Below are positions 35,253-44,172 of a DNA stretch of 64,000 bases, in pieces. Position 1 is the first letter of the stretch. Each line of letters opens with the position of its first letter. The stretch lies in contig NZ_AP021847.1 in the NCBI RefSeq assembly GCF_009176705.1, positions 1-64,000 of the forward strand. The letters run 5' to 3'. Source of the stretch: Pseudoalteromonas sp. A25 (lineage in GTDB: Bacteria; Pseudomonadota; Gammaproteobacteria; Enterobacterales; Alteromonadaceae). The notes beneath the pieces were generated by a model, which worked only from the letters and a program-made list of their open reading frames with translations, was not told the DNA's origin and ran no database searches. Both the position numbers and the translations under genes were made by a program.

Positions 35253-36134
35253 GTGGCGCAATTAACTCGACTCAATAAATATATAAGCGAAACAGGGTTC
35301 TGTTCACGTAGAGAAGCAGACAAACTTATTGAAACCGGTCGCGTTAAAGTCAACGGTAACTTACCCGAAATGGGCTTAAAGGTCAGCGATGATGACCAAG
35401 TCTTAATTGACAATAAACCATTAAAAGCAAAACCTAAACGTGTATATATCGCCTACAACAAACCGGTAGGCGTCACTTGCACAACAGAAAAAAAAATAAG
35501 AAGCAATATTGTCAGTGCCATTGATTACCCGGAGCGAATATTCCCAATCGGCCGATTAGATAGACCTTCTGAGGGATTAATTTTTCTCACCAACGAAGGT
35601 GATATCGTCAATAAAATTCTACGTGCGGGTAATAACCATGAAAAAGAATACGTGGTTACTGTAGACAGACCCATTAATAAACGTTTTGTTGAGCGCATGG
35701 CGGGCGGCCTGCCAATTTTGGATACGGTTACTAAAAAGTGCTTTGTTAAACAGAACTCAGAGCACACATTTACGATTGTGTTAACACAAGGGCTAAATAG
35801 GCAAATCCGCCGAATGTGCGAATATTTAGGCTATGAAGTGACTAAGCTCAAACGAGTTCGCATTATGAACGTAAATTTAAATGGCCTGCGTCCGGGGCAA
35901 TGGCGTCATCTCACGGATGCTGAAATGAAAGTTATCAATGACTCAATTTCTGACTCAGCAAAAACCGAAGAGGGGTCTATCGATCCTAATAAAAAAGAAT
36001 TAAAAGCGTCGATTCGCAAACCCAACACTACAAAAAATCAATCAAATGACCCGCATCAAAAGTCAGCTCAAAAGCCTAAACACACACGTGTACCAAAACG
36101 CAAACCCGGCACGCTTTCTCTTAAAAAGCAGTGA
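35253..36134 (+). CDS. rluF: 23S rRNA pseudouridine synthase, RluF-like
   Basis: The RsuA/RluB/E/F-family enzyme isomerises a uridine in rRNA or tRNA (RluF: U2604 of 23S rRNA). It has an N-terminal S4 RNA-binding domain (1-60: LTRLNKYISETGFCSRREADKLIETGRVKVNG) and the catalytic motif FPIGRLDRPSEGLIFLTNEGD (catalytic Asp in GRLD), then KEYVVTV and LTQGLNRQIRRMCEYLGYEVTKLKRVRI. The KLKRVRIMNV ending of the core resembles RluF. The start is GTG at 35253, with AAAGGG six bases upstream. The C-terminal ~55 residues are a basic low-complexity tail (Lys/Asn/Pro-rich), likely extra RNA contacts. Confidence 0.85.
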   Translation: MAQLTRLNKYISETGFCSRREADKLIETGRVKVNGNLPEMGLKVSDDDQVLIDNKPLKAKPKRVYIAYNKPVGVTCTTEKKIRSNIVSAIDYPERIFPIGRLDRPSEGLIFLTNEGDIVNKILRAGNNHEKEYVVTVDRPINKRFVERMAGGLPILDTVTKKCFVKQNSEHTFTIVLTQGLNRQIRRMCEYLGYEVTKLKRVRIMNVNLNGLRPGQWRHLTDAEMKVINDSISDSAKTEEGSIDPNKKELKASIRKPNTTKNQSNDPHQKSAQKPKHTRVPKRKPGTLSLKKQ

Positions 36135-36148
36135 GTCTTAAACTCAAA

Positions 36149-36176
36149 GGCAAGGGCAGGGGTTTCAACCCTTGTC
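36149..36176 (+). terminator. Hairpin after rluF (weak terminator candidate)
   Basis: CAAGGG (36151-36156) pairs with CCCTTG (36169-36174), extendable with G-T pairing. No clear T-tract follows. Confidence 0.4.
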
Positions 36177-36218
36177 TGTGTATAAACTGACCTTTTAGAA
36201 AATTGGTTTTTATAAGCC

Positions 36219-36338
36219 AACGATTTTTATAAAAACCACGTCAATCTGATTGAACAAGATGTAGAGTTTGTACGCAAGCAAAGCGAAGAAGATTGCGGTA
36301 CTGTAGCCGTTTTCAAAGGCTTTTATGGTAATGTATAG
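36219..36338 (+). other. Short coding-like frame without start (possible gene remnant)
   Basis: In the 343-base gap between rluF and the peroxiredoxin, one frame is open for 39 codons to TAG at 36336-36338. It reads like real protein (NDFYKNHVNLIEQDVEF, then KQSEEDCGTVAVFKGFYGNV) but has no ATG, and TAA stops the frame just upstream (36213-36215). A hairpin GGGTTTAA/TTAAACCC (36338-36359) overlaps its end. It may be the degraded 3' end of a lost gene. I do not recognise the family. Confidence 0.3.
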
Positions 36339-36477
36339 GGTTTAATCGAATTTAAACCCTCGCATAATATTGGCAGCACGTTTTCAAGCATTACACGAAT
36401 ACCCATAATATTTATCCGTGTTTAGCGACGGCTTTTAGTACTACACTAGCTATTCCATTCACAAAGAGAGCAAAGTC

Positions 36478-36951
36478 ATGATCGAACAAGGACAATCACT
36501 TCCTCAAGCAACACTCAGTGAGTTAACGGCTGATGGTATGGTTAATCATCAAGTAAGTGAATTATTCGCAAATAAAAAAGTTGTGCTGTTTGCCGTACCA
36601 GGAGCATTTACACCTACATGTTCAGAGTCGCACCTTCCAGGCTTTATTACATTGGCTGATAAAATAAAAGCTAAGGGTGTCGATATTATCGCCTGCGTAT
36701 CCGTTAATGATGCATTTGTAATGAAGGCTTGGGGCGAGTCACAAAACGCCTCTGAACTAAAAATGCTCGCTGATGGTGACGCAAGCTTTACCCGAGCGCT
36801 AGGCCTTGATATGGATACCCAAGCCTTCGGTGGTGTGCGCTCACAACGCTATGCCATGATTATCGAAAACGGGGTTGTAACAACACTCAATGTTGAAGCA
36901 CCAAAGCAGTTTGAGTTGAGTAAAGCTGAAACAATTTTAGCGCTGCTTTAA
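36478..36951 (+). CDS. Prx5-type peroxiredoxin
   Basis: The 157-residue thioredoxin-fold peroxidase reduces H2O2 and organic hydroperoxides. Peroxidatic Cys48 lies in VPGAFTPTCSESHLPGF, the Prx5/AhpE-like PGAFTPTCS motif; Thr45 and an Arg in the GGVRSQRYAMI segment (about residue 125) complete the active site. No fused glutaredoxin domain is present, so a separate thiol reductant is expected. GAGAG precedes the ATG. A terminator follows 12 bases after the stop. Confidence 0.93.
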   Translation: MIEQGQSLPQATLSELTADGMVNHQVSELFANKKVVLFAVPGAFTPTCSESHLPGFITLADKIKAKGVDIIACVSVNDAFVMKAWGESQNASELKMLADGDASFTRALGLDMDTQAFGGVRSQRYAMIIENGVVTTLNVEAPKQFELSKAETILALL

Positions 36952-36962
36952 ATGTCCATTTT

Positions 36963-36990
36963 GAAGCTGGTTTAAAAGCCAGCTTTTATT
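36963..36990 (+). terminator. Rho-independent terminator after the peroxiredoxin gene
   Basis: AAGCTGG (36964-36970) pairs with CCAGCTT (36979-36985), followed by TTATTT. Confidence 0.8.
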
Positions 36991-37007
36991 TACCTACGCC
37001 TTTTAAC

Positions 37008-38009
37008 ATGACCAACACAAATACACGTAAAAACATCCAGCACATCGTCACGCAAATAAAGCAACAAGAGCGCGCTCTAAGACAACGATATCCTATTTTA
37101 AAGTACCAAAACCAAATCAGCCTCCTAATTTTGCTGCTTAGTTTAGTCGGGATGGTTAGCATAGGTGTCTTATACATACAAGGAACGGTTTCAGCGCTCA
37201 CTTGCATCGTGATCTCAGCCTTTTTTGCATCAATATCTCATGAGCTTGAACATGATCTTATTCATAGGCAATACTTTAAATCGAATGAGTTAGCTCATAA
37301 TACGATGTTGCTGATTGTTTGGCTGATGCGGCCCAATACAATCAACCCTTGGTATCGTAGGCATATTCATTTACATCATCATAAAACATCTGGTTCAACG
37401 CAAGATATAGAAGAACGCTTGGTAGGTAACGGCATTAAAAACCCACTCATCAGAGCGATTGTAATTGTTGATGGGTTACTCGGCCTGTTACTTATGCAAA
37501 AGCGCTATACCAAAGAGATTAAAGGTTTTAACTTCTTTTCGCTATTTAACTCAGGATTTCCAATCACTACATGTTACTTTGCGATACTCTATAGTGCATT
37601 GCTGTTTCATGGTGTGAACATGCTCAGCCGTGGTACGTTGACATATCCGATATGGCTCATCGACGCAATGTACTGGGTTGATATACTCATGGTCGTGCTG
37701 ATATTACCTAATATGTTACGTTCTATTTGCCTTAACTTTGTTACATCTTCAATGCATTACTATGGTGGCGTTACTAATTTACTTGAACAAACCCACGTAC
37801 TGAACCATTGGGTGATGTTACCATTTCAGCTATTTTGCTTTAATTTTGGCGCAACACATACCATTCACCACTTTGTGCCAAACCAACCTTTTTATATCCG
37901 CCAACTGATTGCTGCAAACGTTTTGCCGATAATGAAACGCTATGGCGTCAATTTTAACGACTTTAAAAGTTTAAGAAACGCAAATCTATACACCAATAGA
38001 GGTAAATAA
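37008..38009 (+). CDS. membrane fatty acid desaturase/hydroxylase family protein
   Basis: The 333-residue integral membrane di-iron protein has three His boxes: HELEHDLIH (78-86), HIHLHHHK (119-126) and HTIHHFVPNQPFYIR near residue 283. At least four hydrophobic helices flank them. The histidine pattern matches the fatty acid desaturase superfamily (desaturases, hydroxylases, ketolases); the substrate is not determinable. The gene starts 18 bp after the terminator of the peroxiredoxin gene and ends at a shared bidirectional terminator, so it is a single-gene unit. A poor Shine-Dalgarno precedes ATG. Confidence 0.85.
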   Translation: MTNTNTRKNIQHIVTQIKQQERALRQRYPILKYQNQISLLILLLSLVGMVSIGVLYIQGTVSALTCIVISAFFASISHELEHDLIHRQYFKSNELAHNTMLLIVWLMRPNTINPWYRRHIHLHHHKTSGSTQDIEERLVGNGIKNPLIRAIVIVDGLLGLLLMQKRYTKEIKGFNFFSLFNSGFPITTCYFAILYSALLFHGVNMLSRGTLTYPIWLIDAMYWVDILMVVLILPNMLRSICLNFVTSSMHYYGGVTNLLEQTHVLNHWVMLPFQLFCFNFGATHTIHHFVPNQPFYIRQLIAANVLPIMKRYGVNFNDFKSLRNANLYTNRGK

Positions 38010-38032
38010 AAAGATTGCTCTCGCTTAAAAAG

Positions 38033-38064
38033 CAAAGCCACCGAGAGTCGGTGGCTTTGTCTTA
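38033..38064. terminator. Bidirectional terminator between desaturase and RND genes
   Basis: CAAAGCCACCGA (38033-38044) pairs perfectly with TCGGTGGCTTTG (38048-38059) around GAG. A-rich and T-rich flanks allow termination of both converging transcripts. Confidence 0.85.
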
Positions 38065-38077
38065 TTTGCATACCTGA

Positions 38078-41000
38078 TTATGTTGGTTGCTTTATACCAA
38101 AAACAACGCAATACATCACAGGCACGACAATGAGCGTTAGAATGGTAGCAAACCCCAACCCAAACATAATTGTTACCGCCATAGATTTGAAGAATACATC
38201 AAACAGTAAGGGGATCATGCCTAAAATTGTGGTGATAGCCGCCATTGAAACTGGCCGTACACGGCTTACGCCAGAATCAAATACCGCCTGATACGGTGCC
38301 TTACCTTGCGCTAATTCATGGTTGATCTGGTCAATTAGCACAATGCCATTTTTAATCAACATACCTGATAAACTCAACAGGCCAAGTAAGGCCATAAAAC
38401 TAAATGGCGCATTCAGTGCAACTAAACCTGCCGTAACACCGATAATGGCAAGCGGTACAGTAGACCAAATAACCAAAGGCTGCCTCAACGAGTTGAATAA
38501 TAGAACGGTGATCATAAACATCGCTAAATAGCCAATTGGAAGCGAACCAAAAATTGCTTTTTGCGCTTCGCTAGACGATTCAAACTCGCCCCCCCATTCC
38601 ATTTCATAACCATGAGGTAAATCAATGGCTTCTATTTCGCCACGGACCCTTGCAAATAACTTTGCTGGCGTTTCATCACCTATCACATCATGGTCTGCCA
38701 TAACCGTGATAGTGCGTTTTCGGTCTCGACGCATGATGAGGGGGTCTTCCCACATCACTTTAAAGTCGTCAACCACTTGAGTGATTGGTACATAAACACC
38801 TAAAACTGGGCTAAAAATTTGTAAATCATTTAAATTTTCGACATTTTTACGCTCTTCTTCTGGCGAGCGTGCCACTATCGGCAGCAGTTGTGTTCCATCA
38901 CGATATAAGCCAACTTTGTTCCCAGAGACAGTGGTCAGTAATAGTTGATCTACATCGCTTTTGCTTATTCCCAAACGACGTGCTTTCTGTTCGTTAAACG
39001 CCGGTCTAAGTACCTTAGTACGCTGACGCCAGTTGTCTTTAATGTTAAATGCGCCATCGTCTTTAGCCAGTATTTGTTTGGCCTTTGCAGCCAATTGGCG
39101 AAGAATAACTGGATCAGGACCGGAAAAACGCGCTTCGATTTTGGCATCGGTCGAAGGGCCAATTTCCATACGTTTGATTTTAAGCTCACCCGCAAGAAAG
39201 TTATTTTGCTCAAACGCTCTTAGCTTAGAAATCATTGTTTTGACCGCCTCTCTGTCGCTAACACGCACAATCAATTGACCGTAAGCGGCATATTGCTTTT
39301 CAGGTGCATAGGTCAACATAAATCTAGGTGCACCTTGACCAATAGTTGTTGTCACTTCCTCTACTAACGGTTGAGCTTGCAAGAACGATTCAATCACCGC
39401 CAAGTTATCCGCTGTACTGCGAATATCAGCACCTTGGTAATGCCAGTAATCCACATAAAACATCGGGGTATTAGATGCCGGAAAAAATGATTGCTTTACT
39501 GACTTAAAACCCACAATCGATGTGGCTAGCAACACCAACATCAACCCTACAGTTAATGCACGATGCTTCAGTGAAAATGACAGCAGAGCTTTGTAAATGT
39601 TAAATATTATACCTTTATACGGATCACTATCTTGCTCTGAGCCAGTGTGCTTAGGCGCTTTAAAAAGCAAGTCTGCAAAAAATGGCGTCAGAGTAATCGC
39701 AGTGACCCAGCTTAAGAGCAACGAAATAAGTAGCACCCAAAAAAGCGAACCCGCAAACTCTCCACTGGCATCACTACTTAAACCAATTGGGGCAAATGCA
39801 GTGATACCAATCACAGTCGCGCCCAGTAATGGCCACTTGGTTTGGCCCACAATATTAACTGCAGCTTGTAGTTTTGTTTGACCACGCTTTAGGTTAATCA
39901 AGATACCTTCAGTAACAACAATGGCATTATCAACCAGCATACCTAACGCGATGATCAAAGCCCCCAAAGAAATACGCTGTAGGTCAATTGCAAAAATTTT
40001 CATGAAAATAAATGTACCGGTCACGGTCAACAGCAATACCGCACCAATTAATAAGCCACTTTTCACACCCATGAATAACAGTAAAACAACAATGACTATT
40101 GCGACGGCTTCTAACAGACTAACAATAAAGCCATCTACAGATTTTTCTACTTCATTGGGCTGATGATAAACCGTATTTATTTCCATCCCATGTGGGCGCT
40201 GGTACTCTAAATCTATCAGATGTTTATTAATGGCTTTGCCGATGTCGACAACATTCACACCTGAGCTAAACGATACGCCGACCAATAACGCTCGCTGTTG
40301 GTTGTAACGGGTAATATGATTCGGGACTTCAGCGTATTCACGACTTACCTTGGCAACATCTCCTAAGTAAATAAGCTCTTTTGCACCGGGCTTTGAAATA
40401 AGAAGGTGCTCAAGCTCTTTAACATCTTGAAACTCTCCGGTAGGGTGTAACCGAATAGACTCATCTGCAACGCGGATTTTTCCAGCATTAGATACACTAT
40501 TTTGTGATTGTAACAGACCAAAAATATAAGAAGGGGAGATACCTAGTTGCGATAATTTTTGAGTTGCAACCTCTACAACAACTTGCGCTTGTTGCTCCCC
40601 AGCGACGGTTACTTTACTTACGCCATCAACTAAAACCAATTCACGTTTCAAATAATCAACGTAGTCTTTTAACTCATCATAGGAGTAACCCTCACCTGTC
40701 ACTGCGTACATAACACCATATACGTCAGCAAAGTCGTCGATGACCTTCGGCGCGTAAACCCCCGGGGGAAGGTTCGGTTTTAAATCATTAATCTTACGCC
40801 TTAACTCATCCCAAATTTGTTTTAAATCTTGTTTTCGATAGATGCTTTTCATCTCTACTGTAATTTGAGATTTGCCAGCCGAAGAGATTGATGTAACGTA
40901 ATCAACATAAGGCAGTTGTTGAATAGCATTTTCAATGACAAATGTGACTTCTTCTTCCACTTGTTGCGGCGAAGCGCCAGGATATAATGTCACCACCATT

Positions 41001-41134
41001 GCTTTTTTAAGCGTGAATTCTGGATCTTCAAGCTGCCCTAAGCCTAGATATGAAACTGCCCCTGCTACCAAAAGAAGTAAGGCAAACATCCAGCTAATTA
41101 CCTTATTTTCGATTGACCATTTAGCTAGGTTCAT
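38078..41134 (-). CDS. RND-family multidrug efflux permease
   Basis: The 1018-residue inner-membrane HAE-RND transporter is the proton-driven pump of a tripartite efflux system. It has an N-terminal TM1, two large periplasmic loops and two blocks of TM helices (about 335-500 and 860-1000). TM4 carries GALIIALGMLVDNAIVVTEGI with the proton-relay Asp residue, and the RND signature SLSGMLIKNGIVLIDQINHE is present. Start ATG 41134 lies two bases after the adaptor stop; an upstream ATG at 41161 inside the adaptor gene is less likely. Sequence style (ISWMFALLLLVAGAVSYLGLGQLEDPEF) resembles the single-gene AcrB-like clade, not AcrB itself. Substrates are unknown. No outer-membrane channel gene is adjacent. 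Confidence 0.92.
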   Translation of the reverse strand: MNLAKWSIENKVISWMFALLLLVAGAVSYLGLGQLEDPEFTLKKAMVVTLYPGASPQQVEEEVTFVIENAIQQLPYVDYVTSISSAGKSQITVEMKSIYRKQDLKQIWDELRRKINDLKPNLPPGVYAPKVIDDFADVYGVMYAVTGEGYSYDELKDYVDYLKRELVLVDGVSKVTVAGEQQAQVVVEVATQKLSQLGISPSYIFGLLQSQNSVSNAGKIRVADESIRLHPTGEFQDVKELEHLLISKPGAKELIYLGDVAKVSREYAEVPNHITRYNQQRALLVGVSFSSGVNVVDIGKAINKHLIDLEYQRPHGMEINTVYHQPNEVEKSVDGFIVSLLEAVAIVIVVLLLFMGVKSGLLIGAVLLLTVTGTFIFMKIFAIDLQRISLGALIIALGMLVDNAIVVTEGILINLKRGQTKLQAAVNIVGQTKWPLLGATVIGITAFAPIGLSSDASGEFAGSLFWVLLISLLLSWVTAITLTPFFADLLFKAPKHTGSEQDSDPYKGIIFNIYKALLSFSLKHRALTVGLMLVLLATSIVGFKSVKQSFFPASNTPMFYVDYWHYQGADIRSTADNLAVIESFLQAQPLVEEVTTTIGQGAPRFMLTYAPEKQYAAYGQLIVRVSDREAVKTMISKLRAFEQNNFLAGELKIKRMEIGPSTDAKIEARFSGPDPVILRQLAAKAKQILAKDDGAFNIKDNWRQRTKVLRPAFNEQKARRLGISKSDVDQLLLTTVSGNKVGLYRDGTQLLPIVARSPEEERKNVENLNDLQIFSPVLGVYVPITQVVDDFKVMWEDPLIMRRDRKRTITVMADHDVIGDETPAKLFARVRGEIEAIDLPHGYEMEWGGEFESSSEAQKAIFGSLPIGYLAMFMITVLLFNSLRQPLVIWSTVPLAIIGVTAGLVALNAPFSFMALLGLLSLSGMLIKNGIVLIDQINHELAQGKAPYQAVFDSGVSRVRPVSMAAITTILGMIPLLFDVFFKSMAVTIMFGLGFATILTLIVVPVMYCVVFGIKQPT

Positions 41135-41136
41135 AA

Positions 41137-42216
41137 TTACAGCCCTCGCTCTTTGGTCCAAGGTCTAACTTTGAGTCCTTCTTTTAAATGATGTACACCT
41201 GCACCTACAATGATCTCTCCACCGTTGAGCCCGCTCGTCACTTCAATATCCTGATGGTGCATCTTACCTATCAAGACTGCGCGTTTATGCAGCAATTGAG
41301 TGCTTTCGTCGTAAACCCATACATAGGCGTTGTCGGCTATCGTCTCAGTGCGTTCAGAAAAAACAGCTGAAATAGGCACATATAGTTTCTTTTTAGCACC
41401 ATGAGTAACTTTGTTGCGGTCAATGTAAACATGGCCTGTCATACCCGCAAGCAGGTTAAAATCTTTAGGAATGGGTAAAGTAAAAACAACTTTATAACTT
41501 AACGTTGCAGGATCTGCCTGCGTGTCCCACTCCTTTATTGTAAGCTCATACGATTTGTCAGGAAAGCCATCAAAAACCACGCTAGGATGGTAGTCAAACT
41601 CTTTGTCTACACGTGCCACAAGCTTTTCTGGAACTTGAATAACCACATCCATCATATCTCGCGTTTCTAAACGTAAGATATTTTGCTTCGCAACCACATT
41701 TTCATAATTTTTTACGAACACTTTGGCAATAGTGCCACTAAATGGCGCGCGCAGTTCACTATTTTGCAAGTTCGTTTTTGCTATTTTTAACGCCGATTCA
41801 GCAACTTGCTTATTGGCTAGCGCTTGGTCGTACTCTGATTTGCTTGCTATAGACTTTTTATACAGCGACTCTAGACGTGCAAGTTGCGAAGAGGCCAGCT
41901 CAAACTGCGCCTGACGTTGCTCTAACTGTAATTGGAAGTCTTCTGGGTCTAGTTTTGCCAGTAACTGTCCCTTACTAACTTCTTGACCGGCTAAAACAGG
42001 AAACTCCATGAGTTCGCCATTTACTCTAAATGCCAAATATGAGCCTTGATTCGCAACAACTTCCGCAGGAAAACTTCTGATATCACTGGCGTCGCTGTTT
42101 GCAACGGTGACCAGTTTTACTGGACGAAGCGGCTCTAATTCAACTTGGCTTGACTCCTTATCTTGACAGCCCAGCAGTAGTGCCAGCAACATTAGTATTG
42201 CAGCAGTTTTATACAT
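41137..42216 (-). CDS. RND efflux periplasmic adaptor (membrane fusion lipoprotein)
   Basis: The 359-residue MFP has a lipoprotein signal peptide with lipobox LLLGC (Cys17), a lipoyl/barrel-sandwich domain (LAFRVNGELMEFPVLAGQEVSKGQLLAKLDPEDFQ), an alpha-helical hairpin (about 90-150: ASSQLARLESLYKKSIASKSEYDQALA) and beta-barrel plus membrane-proximal domains. ATG 42216 is preferred because GGAG lies seven bases upstream and the signal peptide then starts at residue 1. It precedes and nearly abuts the pump gene, and is divergent from a LysR-type regulator. Confidence 0.9.
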   Translation of the reverse strand: MYKTAAILMLLALLLGCQDKESSQVELEPLRPVKLVTVANSDASDIRSFPAEVVANQGSYLAFRVNGELMEFPVLAGQEVSKGQLLAKLDPEDFQLQLEQRQAQFELASSQLARLESLYKKSIASKSEYDQALANKQVAESALKIAKTNLQNSELRAPFSGTIAKVFVKNYENVVAKQNILRLETRDMMDVVIQVPEKLVARVDKEFDYHPSVVFDGFPDKSYELTIKEWDTQADPATLSYKVVFTLPIPKDFNLLAGMTGHVYIDRNKVTHGAKKKLYVPISAVFSERTETIADNAYVWVYDESTQLLHKRAVLIGKMHHQDIEVTSGLNGGEIIVGAGVHHLKEGLKVRPWTKERGL

Positions 42217-42284
42217 GTAATAACTCCATCTATCTAATTGATGAAAAACTTGTGCTGAAGAATATTTGAAATCCATATAAAATA

Positions 42285-42300
42285 AAAATTATATAATTTT
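42285..42300. promoter_or_regulatory. Perfect 16-bp AT palindrome in the efflux/LysR divergent region
   Basis: AAAATTATATAATTTT is perfectly palindromic and lies 23 bases before the LysR start and 69 bases before the adaptor start. It is a candidate LysR-type operator, although its pure AT content makes chance occurrence possible. Confidence 0.4.
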
Positions 42301-42322
42301 AGAATCTTGATAAATTTTAGTT

Positions 42323-43219
42323 ATGAAAATTTCAGATATAGAGATACTTCAAGCTATCGCCAGTGCAAATAGCATGAGTGAAGCCGCGCAACAGTTGTAT
42401 AAAACACAACCTGCACTTACACAAGCAATTAAAAGGCTTGAGGAGCAACTTGGTTTCCCCCTTATTAATCGCAATAATTATCGTGTCACTTTAACCGAAA
42501 AGGGCCGACGATTTTGTGATGAGTCTGCAAAGTTATTAGTATTGCGTGACGACTTACAAACTCTTGCTAAAGAGTTTTCTTTGGGTAATGAAGCCCGATT
42601 TAATATCTGCTATGAGCCACTTTGCTATCAAACTCAATATAACCAAGTAATAAGTGATGTATTTAAGCAATTTCCTCATACTGAAATGGCCATCACTAGT
42701 GGCAAGCGCTTTGTAGCGCTTGAGCAAGTTAACAATGCACAAGCTAACTTAGGCATTGGCCCTTGGTTCGATTTATTCCATGCAACAGGTGATCTAGAAT
42801 CGATAGCGATAGGGGAGATCCGCTTGGGATTGGTGGCAAAAAAAGGCTTATTACCTACCTCAGTCAATTATGAGCAGCTACAAAGTTTTCCTTGCTTAGC
42901 AATGTTTGAAAGCGGTTTTAATTTTGATAGCGAGCGTCTAGCTTATGCCAGAGGTGCTGGCATGATGAAGTTAGATGATATCGCTTCAATCAAGTCTTTT
43001 TTGCTCAGCGGCACTGGCTTTGCCATGATCAGTCTAAGCCACTGTCAGGCTGAAATCGACGCGGGGCTTTTAGAACAAATTAATGTAATTGACAGGCAAA
43101 GTACTTTTACCGCGAAGATACATGCATTTAGAAAACAGGCTCGCCATCATGGACCAGTTGCAAGAGTTATTTGGGACAAATTTAAACACATAGGAGCGAG
43201 CTATGCCGAACAAAAGTAA
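42323..43219 (+). CDS. LysR family transcriptional regulator
   Basis: The 298-residue LTTR has an N-terminal wHTH (MKISDIEILQAIASANSMSEAAQQLYKTQPALTQAIKRLEEQLGFPLINR, 1-50) and a C-terminal two-lobed substrate-binding domain. It is divergent from the RND adaptor gene, the classic arrangement for a local regulator of efflux. The inducer is unknown. Its 3' end overlaps the start of the alkyltransferase-like gene by 17 bp. Confidence 0.9.
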   Translation: MKISDIEILQAIASANSMSEAAQQLYKTQPALTQAIKRLEEQLGFPLINRNNYRVTLTEKGRRFCDESAKLLVLRDDLQTLAKEFSLGNEARFNICYEPLCYQTQYNQVISDVFKQFPHTEMAITSGKRFVALEQVNNAQANLGIGPWFDLFHATGDLESIAIGEIRLGLVAKKGLLPTSVNYEQLQSFPCLAMFESGFNFDSERLAYARGAGMMKLDDIASIKSFLLSGTGFAMISLSHCQAEIDAGLLEQINVIDRQSTFTAKIHAFRKQARHHGPVARVIWDKFKHIGASYAEQK

Positions 43220-43538
43220 GGGACTCGATGCAGAGTTCAAAGCGCGCGTTTATACGCTAATTGGTGCGATTCCTCAAGGAAAGGTAGCCGCGTATGGTCA
43301 ACTTGCTAAGTTGGCTGGCGCTGAAAACCAGTCACGTGCAGTAGGGCGGTTGTTGAAATGTTTACCGCCAGAAAGCTCACTGCCTTGGCACAGAGTTGTT
43401 AATAGTCAGGGTAAAATCTCGTTTGATGAAAATAGCGAAAAGTACCAACAACAACGAAAATTGCTTGAAGCAGAGGGTATTCAATTTAAAAACAATAAAG
43501 TTAATTTAAAAACTTATCAGTGGCTCGTTTCATATTGA
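43203..43538 (+). CDS. alkyltransferase-like protein (ATL), inactive MGMT homologue
   Basis: The 111-residue MGMT C-terminal-domain protein has the recognition helix region QSRAVGRLLKCLP and the active-site motif PWHRV (61-65), where methyltransferases have PCHRV. The Cys-to-Trp change is the hallmark of alkyltransferase-like proteins (E. coli Atl/YbaZ). These bind O6-alkylguanine without repairing it and hand lesions to nucleotide excision repair. The Arg finger (SRAVG) and Tyr (AAYGQL) are kept. The start overlaps the end of lysR by 17 bp, with GGAG upstream, so translation from the same mRNA is likely. Confidence 0.88.
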   Translation: MPNKSKGLDAEFKARVYTLIGAIPQGKVAAYGQLAKLAGAENQSRAVGRLLKCLPPESSLPWHRVVNSQGKISFDENSEKYQQQRKLLEAEGIQFKNNKVNLKTYQWLVSY

Positions 43539-43565
43539 TCGTAAATTTATAGCGACTCGTAACTA
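43536..43565 (+). promoter_or_regulatory. Second candidate sigma-E (ChrR-type) promoter, before the LON-domain gene
   Basis: TGATCG (43536-43541), then 18 bases, then TAACTA (43560-43565). This is one mismatch from the -35 TGATCC, with the same spacer as the candidate at 44170. Transcription would start about 25 bases before the LON-domain ATG at 43597. It is a weak inference. Confidence 0.35.
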
Positions 43566-43596
43566 ACTACATAATTTAATCAACCTGTAGGTAATT

Positions 43597-44172
43597 ATGA
43601 TCCGTGCACTCTTTCCACTTCCGGTATTTCTGCTACCAGGTGGATATACAAAGCTTAGAATCTTTGAACCTCGATATCTGACTATGGTCGGAAATGCGTT
43701 AAAACGAGACGAGGGTTTTGTTCTGTGCCCACATGTTGAGAATGCATATTTAAATGTACCAAGTGAAGGGATGTACGTACGAATCGTTGACTTTTCTCAA
43801 GATAAGGGGGGCCAACTACTGATTGACGTTGCGGCTCAACACAGAGTGACAATTGCAGATCCATTTCAAGATGAGCAAAACTTGAGACACGCTACAATAT
43901 CTATTATTGAGCAGCCGGTTTGGTGTGACGTTGAACCTTCACAATCTGACTTCGCGGGTGAAATGGCTGATATGCTATCAGATGTTTTTGTACAGAATCC
44001 CGAGATTGATGCGCTATATCGAGAAAAGCATTTCGACGATCCCGTTTGGGTAGCAAGTCGTTGGCTTGAGTTGTTACCAATGAAAGATGCAGAAAAACAT
44101 AAACTTAAATCATCTGTAAACTTTGAACAAGTGGTAAATTTCCTCCATACTATTTTATACAAATCACAGTGA
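43597..44172 (+). CDS. LON peptidase N-terminal (substrate-binding) domain protein
   Basis: The 191-residue protein consists of the LON/PUA-like N domain only: LFPLPVFLLPGGYTKLRIFEPRYLTMVGNALK, then FVLCPHV. There is no AAA+ or protease domain. Related single-domain proteins are widespread and functionally undefined; some may act as adaptors or substrate binders. It lies 59 bp upstream of the ECF sigma gene on the same strand. A possible sigma-E promoter precedes it, so it may belong to the photo-oxidative stress regulon. Confidence 0.85.
   Translation: MIRALFPLPVFLLPGGYTKLRIFEPRYLTMVGNALKRDEGFVLCPHVENAYLNVPSEGMYVRIVDFSQDKGGQLLIDVAAQHRVTIADPFQDEQNLRHATISIIEQPVWCDVEPSQSDFAGEMADMLSDVFVQNPEIDALYREKHFDDPVWVASRWLELLPMKDAEKHKLKSSVNFEQVVNFLHTILYKSQ

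Noticed and set aside
43203..43538. Active O6-methylguanine-DNA methyltransferase (Ogt/MGMT)
   Set aside because: The acceptor Cys is replaced by Trp (PWHRV), so it cannot transfer alkyl groups.
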